From contig NZ_CP097484.1 of the NCBI RefSeq assembly GCF_023546765.1, positions 3,628,001 through 3,692,000 of the forward strand: 64,000 bases of DNA, written 5' to 3'. Shown here in pieces: positions 58,703-64,000 of this stretch (positions are counted from its first letter, which is position 1; each line of letters begins with the position of its first letter). Position numbers and translations under genes: made by a program. Under the pieces are notes generated by a model. The model did not search any database. It had not been told where the DNA came from and was given only the letters and a program-made list of their open reading frames with translations. Source of the DNA: Methylobacterium tardum (lineage in GTDB: Bacteria > Pseudomonadota > Alphaproteobacteria > Rhizobiales > Beijerinckiaceae).

Positions 58703-61017
58703 CAGGCGCGCGGGCGCCGGGCGCCCACGTCGTCCCCGACGCGGCCTCGACGGCCTTCGAAGCCCTGGCCGAGCCGGTGCGCCGCTGGATCTGGCGGCAG
58801 GGCTGGACCGCGCTGCGCGAGGTCCAGGAGATGGCCGTCCCGGCGATACTGGCGGGCGGCGACGTGATCCTCTCGGCCCGCACGGCCGCGGGCAAGACGG
58901 AGGCGGCGTTCCTGCCGTTGCTGACGCGCGTCCTGCCGCGGCTGGACGGCGGGAGGCCCGGGTTCGCCATCCTCTACGTCTGCCCGCTGAAGGCGCTGAT
59001 CAACGACCAGCACCGGCGCCTCGAAGGCCTGCTGCAGGCCTGCGACGTCCCCCTGCACCGTTGGCACGGCGACGTCCCGGCCGACGCGAAGCGCAAGGCG
59101 CGCGAGCGCCCCCAGGGCGTCGTGCTGATCACGCCGGAATCCCTTGAGGCGACGCTGGTCCGCCGCGGACCCGACGCGGCGCGGCTGTTCGGGGCGCTCG
59201 ACGCGGTGGTGGTGGACGAGCTGCACGCCTTCGTCGGCACGGAGCGGGGCCGCCAGCTCCAGTCCCTCCTGACGCGCGTCGAGGTGGCCTGCGGGCGCGA
59301 CCACGTCGACCGCGTCGGGCTGTCGGCCACGTTGGGCGACATGCGCCTCGCCCGGGAGGCGTTGCGGCCGGGCGCCCCGGATTCGGTCCGGCTCGTGGAG
59401 AGCCGCGAGGGCGGCGCCGACCTGCTGCTGCAGGTCCGCGGCTACGAGCGCCCGCCGCGAAATGGCACCGGGAGCGAAGCCGCGGACGCGCGTCGCGAAG
59501 GCGCCCCCGACGCCGACGGTCCGGAGCGCGCGGAACCCGTGAAGCCGGCCCCGGACGCGAACGGGGCCGACGAGCCGATCGCGTCTCACCTGTTCGAGGT
59601 GCTCCGCGGCCGCCGCAACCTCCTGTTCGCCGGATCCCGGCAGCGGGTGGAGGTGTATGCGGACCGCCTGCGCGCCCTCGCCGAGGACGCGCGGCTCCCC
59701 AACGAGTTCTTCGCCCACCACGGCAACCTCGCCAGGGCCGAGCGCGAGGCGGTCGAGACCCGCCTGCGCGAGGACGGCCGGCCGACGACCGCGGTGGCGA
59801 CGACGACCCTGGAGCTCGGCATCGACATCGGCGACGTCGAGAGCGTCGCGCAGATCGGTCCGGGCCCATCCGTGTCGTCGCTCCGCCAGCGGCTCGGGCG
59901 GTCCGGCCGGCGGCCCGGCATGCCATCGGTCCTGCGCATCTACGTCGCCGAGGAGGCGGCGGGGCCGACGCTCCATCCGGCGGACCGGCTGCGCCTCGAC
60001 CTCGTGCAGGCCGTGGCGACCGTCGACCTGCTCCTGGAGCGCTGGTGCGAGCCGCCGCGGGTGGGCGGGCTGCATCTCTCGACGCTCACACACCAGGTGC
60101 TCGCGCTCGTCGCCCAGACGGGGGGCCTGCGGCCGGACGCCGCCTGGAGGACGCTCTGCGGGCGCGGGCCGTTTCGAAACGTCTCGCGCGACCTGTTCGT
60201 CGAGCTGCTAAGGGCGATCGCGCGTCCCGAGGCGGCCCTGGTCGAGATGTCGCCGGACGGCTTGCTGATGCTGGGGCCGGCCGGCGAGCGTCTCGCGGAG
60301 GGCCATCAGTTCTACGCCGTCTTCCAGACGGACGAAGAGTACCGGGTCATGGTCGTCGGCGGGAAGGTCCTGGGCACGGTGCCGCTCGACCTGACGCTGG
60401 CGCCCGGGCAGACGATCATCTTCAATGGCCGCCGATGGCGGATCGAGTCCCTGGACGCACGGGCCAAGGTCGTCGTGGTGGCTCCCACGAAGTCGGCGTT
60501 GCCGCCGAGGTTCGGCGGCGGATGGTCGGGCGTGCACGACGCCGTCGCCGCGGCGATGCGGCGATGCCTGTCCGGCACCGGGATGCCCGCCTACCTCGAC
60601 GCCGGGGCTCGCGCGCTGCTCGACCAAGGCAGGGCGGCCTTCCTGGGGTACGGCCTCGACGGGACCTGCATCGCCGAGGTCGGGCGTGACTGCACGGTCC
60701 TGCCGTGGGTCGGCGCGGCCAAGCTTGAGACGTTGGCCTTGACGCTCCTGGCCCGCAACCTGCAGGCCACGCCCTACGGCCACGCCGTCGAGGTGCGGGG
60801 TTGCTCCGCGGGCGACCTGCGCGCCGTCCTCACCGACATCGCCGGCTCCCCGCCCCCCGACGCCGGCGCCCTTGCCGGCCTGGCGGCGAAGCCCGTCCGC
60901 GAGAAGTACGACGGCTACCTGACCGACGCCCTGCTCGCCCGGTCGCTGGCGGTCGAGCGGCTGGAGGCGGACGCCGTCCCTGACGTCGCGCGCCGCATCC
61001 TCGAACCCGGCGCCTGA
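58699..61017 (+). CDS. Lhr/BrxHI-like SF2 DNA helicase
   Basis: A 772-residue superfamily 2 helicase, intact. It shows motif Q (ALREVQEMAVP), I (SARTAAGKTEAAFLP), Ia (LYVCPLKALINDQHRRLE), II with DELH (DAVVVDELHAFVGTE), III (VGLSATLGDM), IV (NLLFAGSRQRVEVYADRLRA), V (VATTTLELGIDIGDV) and VI (SLRQRLGRSGRRPGM). The large C-terminal part (~270 residues) resembles the Lhr/BrxHI accessory region. The GTG start at 58699 is set by the GTGA overlap with brxD. It should translocate 3'-5' on DNA. In BREX, BrxHI is an accessory helicase. Confidence 0.88.
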   Translation: MTGARAPGAHVVPDAASTAFEALAEPVRRWIWRQGWTALREVQEMAVPAILAGGDVILSARTAAGKTEAAFLPLLTRVLPRLDGGRPGFAILYVCPLKALINDQHRRLEGLLQACDVPLHRWHGDVPADAKRKARERPQGVVLITPESLEATLVRRGPDAARLFGALDAVVVDELHAFVGTERGRQLQSLLTRVEVACGRDHVDRVGLSATLGDMRLAREALRPGAPDSVRLVESREGGADLLLQVRGYERPPRNGTGSEAADARREGAPDADGPERAEPVKPAPDANGADEPIASHLFEVLRGRRNLLFAGSRQRVEVYADRLRALAEDARLPNEFFAHHGNLARAEREAVETRLREDGRPTTAVATTTLELGIDIGDVESVAQIGPGPSVSSLRQRLGRSGRRPGMPSVLRIYVAEEAAGPTLHPADRLRLDLVQAVATVDLLLERWCEPPRVGGLHLSTLTHQVLALVAQTGGLRPDAAWRTLCGRGPFRNVSRDLFVELLRAIARPEAALVEMSPDGLLMLGPAGERLAEGHQFYAVFQTDEEYRVMVVGGKVLGTVPLDLTLAPGQTIIFNGRRWRIESLDARAKVVVVAPTKSALPPRFGGGWSGVHDAVAAAMRRCLSGTGMPAYLDAGARALLDQGRAAFLGYGLDGTCIAEVGRDCTVLPWVGAAKLETLALTLLARNLQATPYGHAVEVRGCSAGDLRAVLTDIAGSPPPDAGALAGLAAKPVREKYDGYLTDALLARSLAVERLEADAVPDVARRILEPGA

Positions 61018-61147
61018 CGCGGTCGGCGCGGCCGACCGCGGCATCCGGGACACGGGACGCCCCCCGCACGCGTCGATCGGCGGCGCAAGCTTGACCATAA
61101 GGATCGCGTGCTCCGATAATGCCCGCAATCCGAGGTGGGGGTTGGCG

Positions 61148-63794
61148 ATGGGGTTTCGCCGGACGGTTGTGGTCCACGGTCGACTGGCCGTGGCGGACGA
61201 ACGGCTGGCGGCGGCTCGCCGGGGCGAGCACGGCGTGCAGGTGCTGACCGTGGAGGCCCTGGCCGCGCGCCTCGCCGGCGGCTTCGCCCGCCCCATCGAC
61301 GACGAGTCCCTCAGGGGGCGCTCAAGGAGGCCCTGGACGAGGTCGAGATCGGCGAGCTCGACCCGATCAAGTCGCTCCCGGGCATGGTCGACGCCGCGGC
61401 GGAGACGCTGCGGAAGGCCTGGGCTGCCGGGTTCGCCCTGGACGGCGCGGGCGCCGGCCGCGTCGCGTCCCTCGCCGTGCTGGAGGCGGCCGTCGTCGGG
61501 AAGCTGCCGTCAGGTATGATGCGCCCCACCGACCTCGCCGCCGCCGCGACGGCCCGCGCCGCCCACGCCGGGCGCGTGCTCGGGCCGACGACCTTCCAGG
61601 GTATGGCGGACCTCGCGCCCTGCTGGCGAGGGGTCGCCGCGGCCCTGGCCCGGCACGTGGCGGTTTGCTGGGCCTCGGGGCCGCGCCCGGTTCCCGAATG
61701 GGTGCCGGCGGCGGCCCTTCGCGTCGCCGACGGGCCCCGCTCGGCGCCCGCGGTCGAGGTCTGCACCGCGGCGACGCCACGCCACGAGGTGCTGGAGGCC
61801 TTCCGCTGGGCGAGGTGGCTGATGGCGACCGGCCGGGCCCGGCCGTCCGAGATCGCGGTGTCGTCCTGCAGGACGGAGGATTACGACGACGTCGTCCTCG
61901 CGCTCCGCGCGGAGGCGAACCTGGACGTGCGGTTCGTCCACGGGGTCCCTGCGACGGCGGTGCGCGAGGGGCAGGCGGCGGCGGCGCTCGCGGACATCCT
62001 GGTGAGGGGCGTCACGCAGGATGGCCTGCGCCGCCTCGCCGCGCTGCTGCGGCACGCCCCCGGGCCGTTCGCCGCCCTGCCGGAGGGATGGACGCGGATC
62101 CTGCCCCGCGAGGCCCCGCTTTCCGACCTCCCCGCCTGGGAGCGCCTGCTGGGCGGGGAGGGAGTGACCGGCCACTCGGAGGGTCCCGCGCTGGCCGCCG
62201 GGCTTCGCGCGATCCTGGCGCTCCTGGCCGCCGGGACCGCGGGGGCCGCCCGGGCGGGGAGGCCCTGCTATCCGGGCTCGCGCTCCGGATCTGGCGGAAG
62301 GCCTTGCTGGAGGGGGCGCCCGCCGTGGTCGACCTGACGCTGTCACGGCAGCGCATCGACGACGACGCCGACGCCGGCACGTCGGTGGTCTGGGTGCCGG
62401 CGTCCTCCCTGGCGAGCGCCCCGCGGCGGTTCGTCCGGCTCCTCGGGCTGAGCTCGCGCGGCTGGCCGCAGGTGGCCACGGAGGACCGGCTGCTGTCGGA
62501 CCATCTGGTCCCCTCGCACGTCCTGGATCCGCAGCCGCGCTCGGCCGTCGACCGGGGCGACTTCGACGCGATCCTCGCCACGAGCGCGGACGCCGTGGTG
62601 CTGTCGCGGGCCCGCCGCGGCGCCGACGGCCGGCTCCTCGGCCGCAGCCCTCTTCTGCGCGACCACCCCGACGGCGCGCACCTCGGGAGGAACCGCGTCC
62701 CCGAGCATGCCGCCGGCGAGGTCGACCGGCTCACGGCGCGGCCGGAGGAGTTCGCGTCCACGGCCCAGGCCCGGTCCGCCGCTTCCTGCTGGGCGTCGTG
62801 GGCCTCCCACTCCCCGACGCCGCACGACGGCCTGGTCCGGCCCGACCACCCCGTCATCCTGTCGGTGCTGGGCCGGGTGCACTCCGCCAACTCCCTGCGC
62901 AAGCTGCTGCGCGACCCCCTCGGTTTCGTGTGGCGCTACGGCCTCGGCCTCCAGGCCGCCGATTCCAGCCAGGAGACGCTGACGCTGGACGATCGCGCGT
63001 TCGGCAACCTCATGCACGAGGTGCTGGAGCTGGCGGTCATCGCCCTTGAGGCGGGGGACGGGGCCGCGTCGTCCGAGGCCGCGCGGCGGGCGGCACTGGA
63101 GGGCGCGGTCCGGGCCGTGGCCGACGCGTGGGAGCGCGGGCGGGCGATCCCGCCCGCGGTGGTCTGGCGCCGGGTCCTCGACGACGTGTCGGTCGCGTCG
63201 TGGAGCGCGCTCACGCACCCCGACGACGCCTACGAGGGGCAGTCCAGCTGGGTCGAGGTGCCGTTCGGCGGCCGGGGCCCCAAGCGGGCCGGGGGCGCCG
63301 TCCCGTGGGATCCGGACCTGCCCGTGGAGATCCCGGGGACGGGCTTCCGCATCTCCGGCTACATCGACCGCCTCGACCTCTCGGGGGACCGCGCCTCGGC
63401 CCGCGTCCGCGACTACAAGACCGGCAAGCCCCGCGGGTCCGACGACGTGCTGGCCGGAGGCCGGGAGCTGCAGCGCTGCATCTACGGCTACGCCGCCCGG
63501 GTCCTGCTCGGCGGCGACGTGGCCATAGACGCCTCGCTTCACTACCCGCGCGAGCGGACCTGCATCGCCCTCGAACGCCCCGACGCGGCGCTGGCCGACC
63601 TGGCCCGGCACCTCGCGGCGGCCGGGCGAAGCCTCGGGGCGGGCAACGCCTTGCCCGGACCCGACACCGAGGCCGGGTGGAACGACCTCGCCTTCGCGCT
63701 GCCGGCCAACGCCGGCGAGGTGTACTGCCCGCGCAAGCGGGCGTCGGCGACGGCGGCGCTCGGCGACGCCGCCCTGGTGTGGGAAGCGCCCTGA
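61148..63794 (+). CDS. AddB/RecB-type PD-(D/E)XK nuclease (two frame changes)
   Basis: A protein of about 880 residues. The N-terminal ~580 residues look like an inactive helicase-type scaffold, as in AddB, with no Walker A seen. The C-terminal nuclease is complete: MHEVLELAVIALEAGDG (His region), FRISGYIDRLDLSGD (Asp), ARVRDYKTGKPRGSD (Asp-x-Lys) and ELQRCIYGYAARVLLGG (Gln-x3-Tyr). It ends YCPRKRASAT. One frame change lies in a G run near 61317 (after DDESLRG) and one near 62262 (before LSGLALRIWRKALL). The start is ATG 61148; it begins about 130 bases after the helicase. Its stop overlaps the next ATG (TGATG). It is expected to cut DNA unwound by the following helicase. Confidence 0.8.
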
Positions 63795-64000
63795 TGACCG
63801 TGCACGACAGGGCCTTGGCGGACGCGGGGCAGCGCGCCCTGGCCATCGCGCGGCACGACCGCTCCATGCTCGCCGAGGCCGGCGCCGGCTCCGGGAAGAC
63901 GGCGGTCCTCTCCGGCCGGATCGCCATGATGCTGGCGTCCGGCGTCCCGCCGCGCGAGATCGCGGCGGTGACGTTCACGGAGCTCGCCGCGAGCGAGCTG
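63794..64000 (+). CDS. UvrD/AddA-type SF1 helicase (partial, runs off the window)
   Basis: The first 69 residues are present. They contain DAGQRALAIARHDRSMLAEA and the Walker A of the UvrD/RecB/AddA group (AGAGSGKTAVLSGR), then motif Ia (REIAAVTFTELAASEL). This is an SF1 helicase; with the AddB-like gene just upstream it would make an AddAB-like unit. Starts at ATG 63794, one base overlapping the nuclease stop. Confidence 0.88.
   Translation, partial: MTVHDRALADAGQRALAIARHDRSMLAEAGAGSGKTAVLSGRIAMMLASGVPPREIAAVTFTELAASEL

Noticed and set aside
53900..64000. Calling the final operon a complete BREX system
   Set aside because: Only BrxD- and BrxHI-like genes are present; PglX, PglZ, BrxC/PglY and other core genes are absent from the window.

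Overview
The window is high-GC DNA with gene families that point to an alphaproteobacterium of the Methylobacterium/Rhizobiales type. This is an inference from family resemblance, since no rRNA or other phylogenetic marker is present. It reads as an accessory region (genomic island or plasmid): transposition genes, nested insertion sequences, metal-resistance cassettes, broken genes and a defence-like DNA-processing operon. Housekeeping genes are almost absent, and I see no tRNA, rRNA or CRISPR array.

Layout. (1) 1-6240: a Tn7-like transposition operon on the + strand (small ORF, tnsA, tnsB, tnsC, tniQ), with overlapping or close junctions. (2) 6240-10000: mostly decayed DNA with an XRE-regulator remnant and a PAS-domain gene. 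(3) 10000-12030: a CsoR/RcnR-family repressor and MFS permease, divergent from a His-rich periplasmic protein, with a clear operator between them, followed by a wrecked RND adaptor. (4) 13300-21130: a heavy-metal efflux operon on the - strand (CzcB-like adaptor, CzcA-like RND pump, CzcD-like CDF exporter, and several small periplasmic or membrane proteins), without a CzcC-type outer-membrane channel. (5) 21400-25100: DUF1275 protein, two-component system, broken MgtC copy. (6) 25740-34715: MerR-type promoter and Zn/Cd P-type ATPase, SCO1-like protein, thioredoxin-reductase-like enzyme, TnpB remnant, intact MgtC, redoxin pair, LysR regulator. (7) 35670-40900: ZIP transporter, cyanase remnant, porin fusion. 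(8) 41000-45760: a DUF5343-like gene and nested IS elements (an IS110 element inside an IS3 element, which abuts an IS5 fragment fused to a second, truncated tniQ). (9) 45950-53660: an unknown gene, dead receiver-domain genes, an MHYT-PAS-GGDEF-EAL protein, a catalase-family protein and an isocitrate/tartrate-type dehydrogenase. (10) 53900-64000: an operon encoding a membrane-anchored TerB-N/TerB/TerB-C protein, a BrxD-like ATPase, a BrxHI/Lhr-like helicase, an AddB/RecB-like nuclease and a UvrD/AddA-like helicase that runs off the window.

The last operon is the most interesting part. Its genes are linked by 1- to 4-base overlaps (except a ~130 bp gap before the nuclease). They combine a putative envelope-anchored stress or sensor protein with a complete set of DNA motors and a RecB-type nuclease. 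The individual families are known and TerB proteins have been linked to DNA-processing defence genes, but the peptidoglycan-binding-like N-terminus fused to TerB is unusual.

About fifteen single-base frame changes occur in otherwise well-preserved genes, many at runs of four or more G or C. I treat most of these as likely sequence errors and annotate the genes as single units, flagging each site. Some other loci (RND adaptor, cyanase, TnpB, receiver domains, MgtC copy 1) look truly degraded.
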